38,013 nt of DNA from Verrucomicrobia bacterium 12-59-8 (GCA_002279765.1 NCCR01000061.1:1-38013); one strand, 5' to 3'; shown: positions 8,671-17,158, numbered from the stretch's first letter. Made by a program: numbers and translations. Notes: generated from the letters alone by a model not told the origin.

Positions 8671-8704
8671 AAAACGCCCGGCAGCTCACTCTGCCGGGCG
8701 TTTT
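8671..8704 (+). terminator. Rho-independent terminator after the Gfo/Idh/MocA gene
   Basis: A perfect 14-bp inverted repeat (aaaacgcccggcag and its complement) surrounds the 6-nt loop ctcact and ends in a T tract. It lies 44 bp after the Gfo/Idh/MocA stop and 20 bp from the convergent DUF1501 stop, so it may serve both genes. A shorter 7-bp hairpin (atcaggc/gcctgat) lies at 8636-8654. Confidence 0.92.
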
Positions 8705-8723
8705 CTTTGAGATCATCAAAGCC

Positions 8724-10025
8724 TCACGCAAACAGATGCGTCAGCGGCTGGCCTTTGTCTGCCACGGTGAACGGACGCTTGCTGGGCGAATAGATCACCT
8801 GATCAAGCGGCAGTCCAAGCGCGTAGCCAATGGTGGCATTGAGATCGGGCGGGCCGACCTTGTCTGAGGCGATGCCAGAACCATCTGGCGTGGTGGAGCC
8901 GTATTTGATGCCACCCTTAATGCCGCCACCAGCAATGACCGAGGAGAAAATGGGGTAGTGATCGCGCCCCTGGTTTTGATTGATTTTCGGCGTGCGCCCA
9001 AACTCGGAACTCACCACGATCATGGTGCTCTCCAGCATGCCCCGCTGCTCCAGATCGGAGATCAGTGCAGCAAGCGCGGTGTCGAGCGTGTCGCACAGAC
9101 GCGGTGTGTTGATGAAGTTGGCCACATGCGTATCCCAGCTGCCCAGACTGACCTCAATGAAGCGCACCCCATGCTCGACGAGGCGGCGCGCCAGCAGGCA
9201 GCCCTGGCCGAAGGTGTCCTTCCCGTAGGCCTGACGCACGGCTTCAGGCTCCTTGGTCAGATCAAAGGCCACAAGGTCCTCGCTCTTCATGAGCTTCACC
9301 GCATCATCATAGACGTCTGCGTAGGCTTTGACACCACGCGTGTCCCATTTGCCCTGAAACTCCGTGTCCAAAGAATGGGCGAGTTCACGGCGCATGCCGA
9401 AGCGTTCATCGGTCACGCCTTTCTGTGGAGTCACATTTTGCAGGCCGGCCTCCGGATTGTTCACCATGAGTGGGCCGTGCTTTTTCGCGAAAAAGCCTGC
9501 GCCAGGATGGCGGCTGTCATTGCCAACATACACATATGGCGGCAGCGCTGGATTGCCAGGCCCCTGATAGAAGCTGAGCCACGCGCCCATGCCGGGATGT
9601 TTGATGGTGCTGCGCAGGCCAAAACTGGTGTGCATGAAGTAGTTGGCCTGCTCATGCGCGGCGGTGTTGGTGGCCATCGAGTTGATGACGCAGGCATGGT
9701 GCATCTGTTTCGCCATGCGCGGCAGGTATTCGCTGATCTGCACGCCGTCGGCGCTCGTCTTGATCGCCTTCACCGGCCCCGCGACTTCCTTGTTGTCGGG
9801 CTTCGGATCCCAGGTGTCCAGATGGCTCTGGCCCCCGGTCATGTAGAGAAAGATGACATTGCGCGCCGTGGCCGCCTGCTTGGCGGTGGCGCTGCCTTCA
9901 CCGACAGCGAAAGCCTTGCTGGAGAAAAGCTGCTCCATGGAGGGCAGCAAACCGACCCCGAGGCAGGACTGGGCCATGCGGGTCATCACAGCGCGGCGGG
10001 AGAGATCGTTGTTGGGTGTTTTCAT
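8724..10025 (-). CDS. DUF1501 domain-containing exported protein
   Basis: This second DUF1501 protein has 433 residues. Its N-terminus, MKTPNNDLSRRAVMTRM, carries Arg10-Arg11 of a twin-arginine-like signal, so export is likely. Landmarks match the family: GGQSHLDTWDPKPD, GSWDTHVANF, EFGRTPKINQNQGRDHYP and an AGGGIKGG turn near the C-terminus. It follows the DUF1549/DUF1553 gene by 39 bp on the same strand, forming the gene pair typical of Planctomycetota and Verrucomicrobiota. The pair probably works together in the periplasm. The biochemical function of these families is not established, although the pairing with a cytochrome-like CxxCH protein suggests processing of imported polysaccharides or sulfated substrates. 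Confidence 0.93.
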   Translation of the reverse strand: MKTPNNDLSRRAVMTRMAQSCLGVGLLPSMEQLFSSKAFAVGEGSATAKQAATARNVIFLYMTGGQSHLDTWDPKPDNKEVAGPVKAIKTSADGVQISEYLPRMAKQMHHACVINSMATNTAAHEQANYFMHTSFGLRSTIKHPGMGAWLSFYQGPGNPALPPYVYVGNDSRHPGAGFFAKKHGPLMVNNPEAGLQNVTPQKGVTDERFGMRRELAHSLDTEFQGKWDTRGVKAYADVYDDAVKLMKSEDLVAFDLTKEPEAVRQAYGKDTFGQGCLLARRLVEHGVRFIEVSLGSWDTHVANFINTPRLCDTLDTALAALISDLEQRGMLESTMIVVSSEFGRTPKINQNQGRDHYPIFSSVIAGGGIKGGIKYGSTTPDGSGIASDKVGPPDLNATIGYALGLPLDQVIYSPSKRPFTVADKGQPLTHLFA

Positions 10026-10064
10026 GGTGAATTCAATAAAGAGTTGGTGGGGCAGGGGGGGGCA

Positions 10065-12233
10065 TTACTCGACGAAGATGAAGCGCTGCGTGCTGAGCGC
10101 GGCGAGGGTGATGTCCTCCCACAGTGTTTTGGAGGAGGCGTAGCTTTCCACCGTTTGGAGCATGTGGGCTTTCTCCTTTGCATTCGGTTTACGCGAGTAG
10201 AGGCTCAGGAACAGCGTGTCGATTTTCTCATCGTTGGTTTTGGCCTTGCGCAGATTGATGCTCAGTGTGGACCAGGCACTGGTAAGCTGGCTGAGGAGCG
10301 CGCCGTTCATCATCGTCAGCGCCTGCGGCACACTGGCTTCGTCATTGGCATTTTCGATAATCTCGCGGTCGCTCTGACCAAACTCACGCAGGAAATGACC
10401 GCGCGGTGCGGGAGATGGCAGCTCGGCGGCACGGCTCCATGTCTGGTGCAATGACCGCTGAAAGCTTTCGAAACTCTTGACGCTTTTCGCATCCTTCATG
10501 CCGAGCACCGCTTCATCCGCTTTGAGGGTTGTCATGATCTGCGAATTGAGCGGCGCTTCCTTGGGGGCCACGCGGCTGTCCTGCATGAGATTCATCATCG
10601 CCATCTCCATCGGACCGTCACCGCTGACAGCCGCGAGTTCCCGCTGGATCTCTTGGTTGCCGGACTTTTTTGCCGCCTCATAGAAGCACTTGGACACCTG
10701 CTCGCGCAGGATGCGCTGGCTTTCACCCAGCCTGCGCTGGATTTCGCGGGATTTGACCTTGTCGTCCTTCGCACGGGCCTCATCCAGCTCCTTGCGCAGT
10801 TGGTCGAATTCCTTGTTCTGCTCGCGCATGGCGGCGGCGACTTCCTTGGCGGCTTCAAACAGCAGCGGGGCTTCGGTCTTGTCGAGCAGCCCTGCCAGAT
10901 GCTGGCGGTTTTCCAGATCACGGCGTTCACGCTCACGGGTGCTCCAGTTCGGTTGATCAGGATCAGGACTGACAAGGGTGACGAGCGAATCCCACACCTG
11001 CTCGGAGCGCATGCGGTGGAACACCGGTCCCTGGAAGTAATATGCCGTGCCCGGAGAGACTTCCTTGGTGCTCTCACGTGCGAATGTCTGAGTGTTCAGC
11101 AGCAGGCGCAGATACGCCTTCATGTCATATTTCAGAGCCACCATCTGCCGCTCCAAAAAGTGCATCAGCTCGGGGTTCGAGGCCACGCTGCTGTCCATCA
11201 TCTCATCCACCTGTTCGTAGAGGCCGGCACCAAAGACACGCTGCCACAGACGGTTGGAGATGATGGTGGTGAAGCGCGGATTTTCAGGAGACGTCAGCCA
11301 TTGGCCAAATTCGCCGATCGTGTTCGACTCCTTCTTCAGTGCCACGGGCTTGCCAAACATGACCGATGCCTGCACGACATCCTTCGGCTTTGCATCCTTG
11401 TACTTGTAATCGTTTGGCAGGCGGATCTGGCTCTTGTTTTGCACCACCTGCGTGTCGCGCAATGGGCGCACCGCCTCCGTGATGGCCTGGCGCATGAGGT
11501 CGCGGGTCTCGGTGTCGAGCGATTTGTCGGCTCGCACCATTTTCTGCGCCTCCTCGGCGCTCTTGGAGCGATAGTTGGTCGCGCTCATGTTGTGCGTGAA
11601 GGCCGCCATCTCATAGAACTGCTTCTGTGTCCATTTGTCGAAGGGGTGGTCATGGCACTGCGCACATTCCATGCGGGTGCCCAGAAAGATGCGGGTGGTG
11701 TTGGACAGATTGTCCAGCGGCATGCCACGGTCGCGCATGTAGTAGCCGATCGCGCCTGTGTCGAAGCAACTGCCTTCGCTGGAGACGAGTTCGCGGGCCA
11801 TCTGGTCCCATGGTTTGTTCTCCCGCAGCGCGGTGCGGATGTAGTTCAGGTAATTCTGCGCCGTGGTGCTGCCGGCCACGCCCTGGCTTTGGGCCCGCAG
11901 CACATCCGCCCAGTAATTGAAGAAATTCTGCACGTATCCTTCACCAGCCAGCAACGAGTCGATGAGCTTCGCGCGCTTGTCCGGCATCTGCGAGGCATGG
12001 AAGGCGCGGGCTTCGTCCAGTGTGGGAATGCGGCCCACCACCGTCAGATACACACGGCGCAGGAAAGTGGCGTCATCCACCAGGGCGTTCGGCTTGATCT
12101 GGTGCTTCTGCCAGCTTTTCGCGAGCAGGGCGTCGATTTGTTTCGCGGCTGTGGCGGTGTCCGCAGGAGCAGCTTGCACCGCGACAGAGAACAAGGTGAT
12201 GGCGAGAATCGAAAGTGTGTGGCTGGCTTTCAT
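10065..12233 (-). CDS. DUF1549 and DUF1553 domain-containing protein
   Basis: This 722-residue exported protein starts with MKASHTLSILAITLFSVAVQ, a Sec-type signal. ATG at 12233 is preferred over the one eight codons upstream, because it places the signal at the very N-terminus. DUF1549 covers about residues 30-250 and contains CAQCHDHPFDKW at about 190-201, a CxxCH motif capable of haem c attachment. A charged coiled-coil segment rich in Glu, Lys and Arg (about 430-500) separates it from the DUF1553 region, which includes RFTTIISNRLWQRVFG. It is the first gene of a two-gene operon with the downstream DUF1501 protein. The function is unknown; covalent haem binding is a family-based expectation. 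Confidence 0.92.
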   Translation of the reverse strand: MKASHTLSILAITLFSVAVQAAPADTATAAKQIDALLAKSWQKHQIKPNALVDDATFLRRVYLTVVGRIPTLDEARAFHASQMPDKRAKLIDSLLAGEGYVQNFFNYWADVLRAQSQGVAGSTTAQNYLNYIRTALRENKPWDQMARELVSSEGSCFDTGAIGYYMRDRGMPLDNLSNTTRIFLGTRMECAQCHDHPFDKWTQKQFYEMAAFTHNMSATNYRSKSAEEAQKMVRADKSLDTETRDLMRQAITEAVRPLRDTQVVQNKSQIRLPNDYKYKDAKPKDVVQASVMFGKPVALKKESNTIGEFGQWLTSPENPRFTTIISNRLWQRVFGAGLYEQVDEMMDSSVASNPELMHFLERQMVALKYDMKAYLRLLLNTQTFARESTKEVSPGTAYYFQGPVFHRMRSEQVWDSLVTLVSPDPDQPNWSTRERERRDLENRQHLAGLLDKTEAPLLFEAAKEVAAAMREQNKEFDQLRKELDEARAKDDKVKSREIQRRLGESQRILREQVSKCFYEAAKKSGNQEIQRELAAVSGDGPMEMAMMNLMQDSRVAPKEAPLNSQIMTTLKADEAVLGMKDAKSVKSFESFQRSLHQTWSRAAELPSPAPRGHFLREFGQSDREIIENANDEASVPQALTMMNGALLSQLTSAWSTLSINLRKAKTNDEKIDTLFLSLYSRKPNAKEKAHMLQTVESYASSKTLWEDITLAALSTQRFIFVE

Positions 12234-12364
12234 GCCAGAACCAACGCTGTCCACCAAAGTCAGATGTCAGACCTGATCAAGGATGCCAAATCCTGCACAT
12301 CAAATGGCAATCCAGTCATTGCCAGAGTTCCCCCCCCCCATGCTGGCACGGTGCCACTGCGAAA

Positions 12365-12940
12365 TCACTTCATGGACATGTCATTGAGCATTCCCTTGAT
12401 CACGTCCATCGCTTCGCCCATGCCTTTCATCAGCTCGGCAAGCCCGGGCCCCAACAGCCAGGAGGTGTAAGTGACCGCCATCCACCACGCAACGGCATTG
12501 ACGATGATCATAATCGTCACCAGCACCTCCACCCAGCGGCCCCATACCACGAGGTAGCCGTTTTCATCCTTCTTCTGGCGGAAAATGTGGTCTGAATACA
12601 AGGCCACGGCCGCCCACCACAGCAGAGGCGGGAGAAATAGAAAACCCAGGATCATGCGCCGCAGCACCACCCCCCCGCGTTGATTGTAGGGCACGCGGTT
12701 GTAGTCCCGGTAGCGTGCCACCCGGCGGCGGCTGGGACGCACGGTGAGACCGTCGGCGACGATCTGCCCCTCGGCATGCAACTCCATCAAGGTCGAAACC
12801 GGACGCCACTGCTCCTCGTCCTCACGCTTCACCAGATCACTGTCGCGGATCGATCCGTACGCGAGAAAATTGCGCAGATCATCCTTGGAACACGGACCAA
12901 GTGTCTTCTGGCCTTTGGCAATGTAGTAAGCGGCGTGCAC
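12365..12940 (-). CDS. GYF_2 domain membrane protein
   Basis: This 191-residue protein begins with a GYF_2/DUF4339-type domain: YYIAKGQKTLGP followed by LRNFLAYGSIRDSDLV and WRPVSTL. Such domains are thought to bind proline-rich peptides or act as sorting modules. A basic linker (SRRRVARYRDYNR) leads to two hydrophobic segments, about residues 93-113 and 133-160, so the protein is probably an inner-membrane protein with a cytoplasmic N-terminus. The C-terminus is a Met-rich amphipathic tail. It lies 131 bp downstream of nothing on its own strand and upstream of the DUF1549 gene, but a 131-bp spacer argues against tight coupling. The spacer contains a run of ten C residues at 12330-12339. The biological role is unknown. 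Confidence 0.8.
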   Translation of the reverse strand: MHAAYYIAKGQKTLGPCSKDDLRNFLAYGSIRDSDLVKREDEEQWRPVSTLMELHAEGQIVADGLTVRPSRRRVARYRDYNRVPYNQRGGVVLRRMILGFLFLPPLLWWAAVALYSDHIFRQKKDENGYLVVWGRWVEVLVTIMIIVNAVAWWMAVTYTSWLLGPGLAELMKGMGEAMDVIKGMLNDMSMK

Positions 12941-13062
12941 GAATCAGTAGGGAACGAACGGCTCTATGATAGATCAGAGCAGGGTTAATATGCAATATCC
13001 GCACCAAGATGTATTGTAAGTTTTTTATATTCAAACACGCCCCGCATGCGCGTACCTCAGCC

Positions 13063-14556
13063 ATGCGCCTCCGCTTCCTCATTTTCCTTGCCGGTCTGTC
13101 TCCCCTGACGCTTTCAGCCCTTTCCCCTGACCCCACCTCCAGCATCAAGGCCGGATTTGCGGAGCGGGACATCACACCGGGCATCGGCATGGAGCAGCCG
13201 GGCGGCTATGGTAAAAGCTTTCACCGGGCCTTCCACGACCCCTGCAAGGTGCGGGTGGCCCTGTTTGATGATGGCAAAAAGACCGCCGTGGTGATCGGCC
13301 TCGACTCACTCGTGGTACCGCGGGAAGTCGTGCTGGATGCCCGGTCGCAGATCGAAAAAGCCACCGGCATCACCGGGGATGCCGTGCTGATCTGTGCCTC
13401 CCACTCCCACAGTTCCGGCCCCGTTGGCATGGTCATGCCCGGTGAGTACGACACCGCCTCAGATCTCGTGAAGAGGCTCGCGTATGAGGAATCCTCCTGC
13501 GCCGATCCCGGTTACCTGCTGCATCTGACGCATGAGATTGTCTCCGGAGTGGTGGCGGCCAATCAAAACAAAGTGCCAGTGCGGCTGGGCTGTGGCTTCG
13601 GCCATGAGGACAAGGTGTCTTTCAACCGACGTCTGCGCATGAAGAATGGCCAGAGCTGGAGCCATCCGGGTCCTGGGAATCCCGACATTCTTGAATATGC
13701 CGGCCCCATCGACCCGCAGGTCGGTGTCATCGGCGCATGGGACTTGCAGGGCCGGTTGGTCGGCGTCGTGGTGAACTTCGCCTGCCATGCCACCACCAAC
13801 CCCGGCGGCATTTCGGCCAACTGGATTCAATACCTCGAAAAAACGATCCAGGGCGGTCTCGGCACGCATGCACCGGTGGTCTTCATGCAGGGAGCCTGCG
13901 GCGACATCACCCAGGTGGACAATCTCAGCCCCTATCAAAACCCGAAGCCCGAGGAATGGAGCCAGCTCGTCGGTGGACGTGTCGGCGCCGAAGCCATCCG
14001 TGTCCTGCTGTCCGTGCCCAAAATCACCGCAGCCCCCATCGACACACGGCAGGAAGTCTTGAAGATCAAACGCCGCCCACCCTCGCCCCAGCGGGTGGAA
14101 AAAAGTCTCGATCGCATGAGCAAACCGCGAGTGGCAGGAGATGCCACCGACTTCATGCTTGACCACCTCAACAAGACGAAACCCCTCGTCGATTGCGAGG
14201 TGCAGTGCATCAAAGTCGGCCCCGCGTGCTTCGTCTCCAATCCCGCCGAATACTTCGTGCAGTACGGTCTCGACATTAAAAAGGGCAGCCAGCACGCCTT
14301 CACCTTTCCGTCTGAGCTTTCCAACGGCATTGTCGGCTATGTGCCCACCGAGGAGGCCTTTGGCCCGCACGGCGGTGGGTATGAAACGCGGCTCACGGCT
14401 TACTCGAATCTTGAGATCACGGCCGGAACGCAGATGGCGAAGAAAGGGGTGGAGCTGGCCAATCAAATGAGTGCCGAGCCCAAGCCCGAGCCGCCGAAGG
14501 CTCCGCCTTTCAGTCTGCCATGGACTTATGGCAATGTGCCGCCGGAGCTGGAGTGA
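13063..14556 (+). CDS. Neutral/alkaline ceramidase-like exported protein
   Basis: This 497-residue protein starts with MRLRFLIFLAGLSPLTLSAL, a Sec signal, which is why the ATG at 13063 is chosen over an upstream in-frame one at 13009. AGFAERDITPGIG, near residue 33, is typical of the N-terminal domain of the neutral/alkaline non-lysosomal ceramidase superfamily. ICASHSHSSGP supplies the His-x-His metal motif, and FACHATTNPGG and QGACGDITQV follow. The ceramidase fold binds zinc and hydrolyses amide bonds, but many bacterial members of this domain family have no tested substrate. It is divergent from the GYF_2 gene, with 122 bp between starts. It is followed by the 72-bp palindrome. Confidence 0.87.
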   Translation: MRLRFLIFLAGLSPLTLSALSPDPTSSIKAGFAERDITPGIGMEQPGGYGKSFHRAFHDPCKVRVALFDDGKKTAVVIGLDSLVVPREVVLDARSQIEKATGITGDAVLICASHSHSSGPVGMVMPGEYDTASDLVKRLAYEESSCADPGYLLHLTHEIVSGVVAANQNKVPVRLGCGFGHEDKVSFNRRLRMKNGQSWSHPGPGNPDILEYAGPIDPQVGVIGAWDLQGRLVGVVVNFACHATTNPGGISANWIQYLEKTIQGGLGTHAPVVFMQGACGDITQVDNLSPYQNPKPEEWSQLVGGRVGAEAIRVLLSVPKITAAPIDTRQEVLKIKRRPPSPQRVEKSLDRMSKPRVAGDATDFMLDHLNKTKPLVDCEVQCIKVGPACFVSNPAEYFVQYGLDIKKGSQHAFTFPSELSNGIVGYVPTEEAFGPHGGGYETRLTAYSNLEITAGTQMAKKGVELANQMSAEPKPEPPKAPPFSLPWTYGNVPPELE

Positions 14557-14584
14557 GGCGGGAGTTTCGCGAGCCAGAGAGCAT

Positions 14585-14656
14585 GTATTGCAGTAACGGC
14601 TTGAGCCGGTTTCTGGACGCTCTATCCAGAACCGGCTCAAGCCGGGACTACAATAC
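14585..14656. repeat. 72-bp near-perfect palindrome, member of a dispersed repeat family
   Basis: The arms at 14585-14617 and 14625-14656 are almost perfect inverted repeats of about 32 bp around a 7-nt loop. The core reads cggcttgagccgg on the left and ccggctcaagccggg on the right. The right arm, read on the minus strand, contains tgtagtcccggcttgagccg. A second, half-length relative (one mismatch in the core) lies at 31243. It sits in the 213-bp gap between the ceramidase-like and nitroreductase genes. It could form a terminator hairpin, but the absence of a T tract and the second copy favour a REP/MITE-like element. The rest of the gap holds a short tandem repeat (aactttaaactttaaac, 14721-14737). 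Confidence 0.8.
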
Positions 14657-14769
14657 GTACGCCGGGACCTGCGATGTGATACGTGCATTTTGTTCGCACG
14701 CTCGCATCCGCCACCGAGCCAACTTTAAACTTTAAACCTGAGACTTGTAACTTCATAGTCTCCCACCGC

Positions 14770-15402
14770 ATGACCACCGCTGAACTCCTCACCGCCCTTA
14801 ACTGGCGCTACGCCACCAAAGTCTTCGATCCCACGCAGAAGATCCCTGACGACACCTGGGCCGCACTTGAGGAGTCGCTCGTGCTCACGCCGTCCAGCTA
14901 CGGTCTGCAGCCATGGAAGTTCATCATCATTCAGGACAAGGAACTGCGTGAGGAGTTGGTAGGCCATTCATGGCGTCAGCGCCAGGTGGTGGACTGCTCG
15001 CATCTGGTCGTCATGGCCACCAAGAGAACGATGTCCGAAGTCGAGATCGACGCCAATCTCATGCGCATCGCCGAAGTGCGTGGTGGCACGCCCGATTCAC
15101 TGGTGGGCTTCCGCAAGATGCTCACCGGCACTCTACAGCAGGGGTACATGACTCCAGAGTGGGCCAAGATGCAGGCCTACATCGCCCTCGGCCAGTTCAT
15201 GGCCGCCGCCGCGCTGCTCGGTATCGACACCTGCCCGATGGAAGGTTTTGTGCCCGAAAAATACGACGAGGTGCTCGGTCTGGAGGCCCTGGGGTTCACC
15301 ACAGCCGTCCTCTGCCCAGCGGGTTATCGCCACGCCGATGACCGCTATGCCTCTCTGCCCAAGGTGCGGTTTAAGAGCAGCGATGTGATTGAGCATCGGT
15401 AG
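14770..15402 (+). CDS. Nitroreductase family protein (NAD(P)H-dependent, FMN-binding)
   Basis: This 210-residue protein has the classical nitroreductase layout. The N-terminal RYATKVFDPTQKIPDDTW carries the Arg that contacts FMN phosphate. LTPSSYGLQPWKFIII is the second FMN-binding segment, and MEGFVPEKYDEVLGL near 155-170 is typical of the NfsB/YdgI branch. The length matches the family. It should reduce nitroaromatics or quinones in the cytoplasm with NAD(P)H. The ATG at 14770 places MTTAELLTALNWRYATK at the start, as expected for the family. It stands alone between the palindrome and the transposase remnant. The physiological substrate cannot be read from the sequence. Confidence 0.92.
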   Translation: MTTAELLTALNWRYATKVFDPTQKIPDDTWAALEESLVLTPSSYGLQPWKFIIIQDKELREELVGHSWRQRQVVDCSHLVVMATKRTMSEVEIDANLMRIAEVRGGTPDSLVGFRKMLTGTLQQGYMTPEWAKMQAYIALGQFMAAAALLGIDTCPMEGFVPEKYDEVLGLEALGFTTAVLCPAGYRHADDRYASLPKVRFKSSDVIEHR

Positions 15403-15461
15403 AGGGTGACAGGCAAATCTTTGCACAAAGCATCGCACACTTTGCTTTGCTCATCATCTCA

Positions 15462-15607
15462 ATCACCAATGTGGTGAGCGAGGGCCTCAACAGCCGCATC
15501 CAGTCCATCACAAGCGCAGCCAGAGGGTCCGTTCATTCGCCAATTACCGCATCCGTATCTTGTTCCATTGCGGCAGACTTGATCTCAAGCCCGCCTTCCT
15601 CAACTAA
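15462..15607 (+). mobile_element. Transposase C-terminal remnant (ISL3-like), frameshifted
   Basis: Two overlapping frames together reproduce the end of an ISL3-family transposase. The first gives ITNVVSEGLNSRIQSITSAA and Arg-Gly. After a one-base shift near 15528, the second gives RSFANYRIRILFHCGRLDLK, ending with Pro-Ala-Phe-Leu-Asn and a stop at 15605. Intact family members carry this as one continuous C-terminus. The DDE core and terminal inverted repeats are absent, so it cannot be autonomous. It ends 32 bp before the SDR gene and marks an old insertion at the border of the SDR/TetR/DUF5069 block. Confidence 0.82.
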
Positions 15608-15639
15608 AACCCGCGAAGAACCGACAATCTTTTACTTCT

Positions 15640-16383
15640 ATGAACTCAGTCCAAACTTCAGTTCCCCGCGTCGCCGTGATAGCCGGGGTCGGCCCCGGTC
15701 TCGGAGCCTCGTTAGCCCGCCGTTTCGCAAAGGAGGGATGCCGAGTCGCGTTGCTGGCGCGCTCTGCAGACTACCTGGACCGACTCACCGCCGAGATTAC
15801 GGCAGCGCGAGGGCCCGGTGCTGCGATCGCTGTACCCTGCGACCTCGCAAATCCTGAGCAGATTGTTGCGGCGTTCGAACGAGTTCGCCGGGAACTTGGC
15901 CCGCCGGATTTACTGGTCAACCATGCAAGTGGCGGGGGAGGCCCACGCGGCGGCGGACTACTCGAACTTGATCCGGGCGATTTTGAGCGTGCTTGGAGGG
16001 TGGGAGTTTATGGCGCGTTGCTCTGCTCACGCGAAGCCGCTCGTGATATGCTTGGGGCTGGTCGAAAAGGCGGCACAATACTTTTTACAGGAGCCACCTC
16101 TTCAGTGCGGGGTGCAGGCATTGCTTTTTCCAGTGCCAAGTTTGCCACACGCGGATTGGCGCAGTCGTTGGCCCGCGAACTTTGGCCGCTGGGCATTCAC
16201 GTCGCGCACATCGTAGTCGACGGCGTTATTTCCGATCCAGCTGATGGGGCTGCGGACGAAGCGGAGCCATTGCTGGACCCGGATGCGATGGCCACCACCT
16301 ATTGGCAGCTCGCACTTCAGCAACCGAGCAGTTGGACGCTTGAACTCGATCTTCGGCCCCACCGGGAAAAGTTTTTCGAGTAG
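15640..16383 (+). CDS. SDR family oxidoreductase with atypical active site
   Basis: This 247-residue protein has the classical short-chain dehydrogenase fold. The cofactor loop is GVGPGLG at residues 16-22, and LLVNHASGG near 91-99 is the NNAG equivalent. The usual Tyr of the YxxxK motif is Phe163 (FSSAKF, with Lys167 kept), and the usual catalytic Ser position is occupied by Thr (FTGATSS). A related SDR subgroup with RELxPxGIHVAHxxxDG also carries Phe there, so this may be a subfamily trait. The gene lies 32 bp after the transposase remnant and converges on the TetR gene with 39 bp between stops. Its reaction is unknown, and it may not use the classical mechanism. Confidence 0.88.
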   Translation: MNSVQTSVPRVAVIAGVGPGLGASLARRFAKEGCRVALLARSADYLDRLTAEITAARGPGAAIAVPCDLANPEQIVAAFERVRRELGPPDLLVNHASGGGGPRGGGLLELDPGDFERAWRVGVYGALLCSREAARDMLGAGRKGGTILFTGATSSVRGAGIAFSSAKFATRGLAQSLARELWPLGIHVAHIVVDGVISDPADGAADEAEPLLDPDAMATTYWQLALQQPSSWTLELDLRPHREKFFE

Positions 16384-16422
16384 AACTGCGCAAAGGTCGG
16401 CCGCTTCTGGACTTGGACACTT

Positions 16423-17043
16423 TTATACACTCGTAGAGCGGGACAGAAGCATCCGGGCCACCTCCTTATTTTGGCGGGCTACATCCACCCCGCCCGTGGC
16501 CTGTGCGACCACCAAGGTGCCAGTGATGAGGGACAGGAACGGCTGCACGAGTTTCTTTGCGTTTCTGGGCTCGATTTGCCTGAGCAGTTGATTCACCAGC
16601 TTCTCGGTCGCGGCGAAGTGTGCGAGGATTTGAGCGCGAACTTGCGGTTCGTCGCGCTCGGGGCCGAATTCAGCAAGCGCTTTGATGAAGGGACAGCCGT
16701 AGAATCCGGGATTGATGATCGCAAATTCGAGCGCATCGAAGAGCGAGAGCAAACGATCGAGTGCCGGCTGAGAGGTGTCGCCAGTGTACCGTATGACGAG
16801 TTGCTGCCACGTCTCATCCTTCGCGGCCAGATAGGCAGAAATGAGGCGCGCCTTTGAAGGAAAGTGGCGATAGAAGGTCATTTTAGCCACTCCGCTCTCA
16901 GCGATAATGCGATCGACCCCGACGGAGTGGACGCCATGTTTGTAAAAAAGGGTTATCGCAGTCTGCAGCACGCGCTCGCGTGGGGCGAGGGCGTCTGTGG
17001 CGGTGTTTTGTGAGCGGGAATTATTTATGACATGGGAGTCCAT
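16423..17043 (-). CDS. TetR/AcrR family transcriptional regulator
   Basis: This 206-residue regulator has an N-terminal helix-turn-helix at about residues 22-68. It reads RERVLQTAITLFYKHGVHSV, then DRIIAESGVAKMTFYRHFPS, the typical TetR recognition helix. The remainder is an all-helical ligand-binding and dimerisation domain. The intergenic region to the divergent DUF5069 gene contains two copies of a palindromic 12-mer (17064 and 17098) that are good operator candidates. The protein probably represses its own gene and the DUF5069 gene; the convergent SDR might be co-regulated but lacks such a site in front of it. The inducer is unknown. ATG at 17043 gives a standard family N-terminus with a disordered polar leader. 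Confidence 0.93.
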   Translation of the reverse strand: MDSHVINNSRSQNTATDALAPRERVLQTAITLFYKHGVHSVGVDRIIAESGVAKMTFYRHFPSKARLISAYLAAKDETWQQLVIRYTGDTSQPALDRLLSLFDALEFAIINPGFYGCPFIKALAEFGPERDEPQVRAQILAHFAATEKLVNQLLRQIEPRNAKKLVQPFLSLITGTLVVAQATGGVDVARQNKEVARMLLSRSTSV

Positions 17044-17063
17044 TCAACCAATATGCACCATAA

Positions 17064-17114
17064 AGACAGGTCTGTCTATTTCATGTTGACTCGATATAGA
17101 CAGGTCTGTATCGT
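17064..17114. promoter_or_regulatory. Twin TetR operator-like palindromes overlapping a candidate promoter
   Basis: The 12-mer agacaggtctgt occurs at 17064-17075 and again at 17098-17109, 34 bp apart. The first copy extends to a palindrome with perfect 6-bp arms (agacag/ctgtct). Between the copies is TTGACT at 17086-17091, and 17 bp downstream TATCGT at 17109-17114. These make a plausible -35/-10 pair for the DUF5069 gene, with the second palindrome inside the spacer. Such an arrangement would let a bound TetR dimer block RNA polymerase. The site pair lies directly upstream of tetR as well, which suggests autoregulation. Binding itself is inference. Confidence 0.7.
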
Positions 17115-17158
17115 TCGAGGTGGTCGCAACTGACCGCAGAAAGATAAACATCAAATCC

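Noticed and set aside
8958..10454. A 498-codon plus-strand ORF opposite the DUF1501 gene
   Set aside because: The opposite strand carries an intact DUF1501 protein and the start of its operon partner's 3' part.
12330..12339. A run of ten C residues upstream of the DUF1549 gene as a phase-variation tract
   Set aside because: It lies outside coding sequence, 97 bp before the start and beyond the end of the GYF_2 gene; a regulatory effect cannot be supported.
10653..12470. A 605-codon plus-strand ORF opposite the DUF1549/DUF1553 gene
   Set aside because: It is antisense to a recognised family and has no domain-like motifs.
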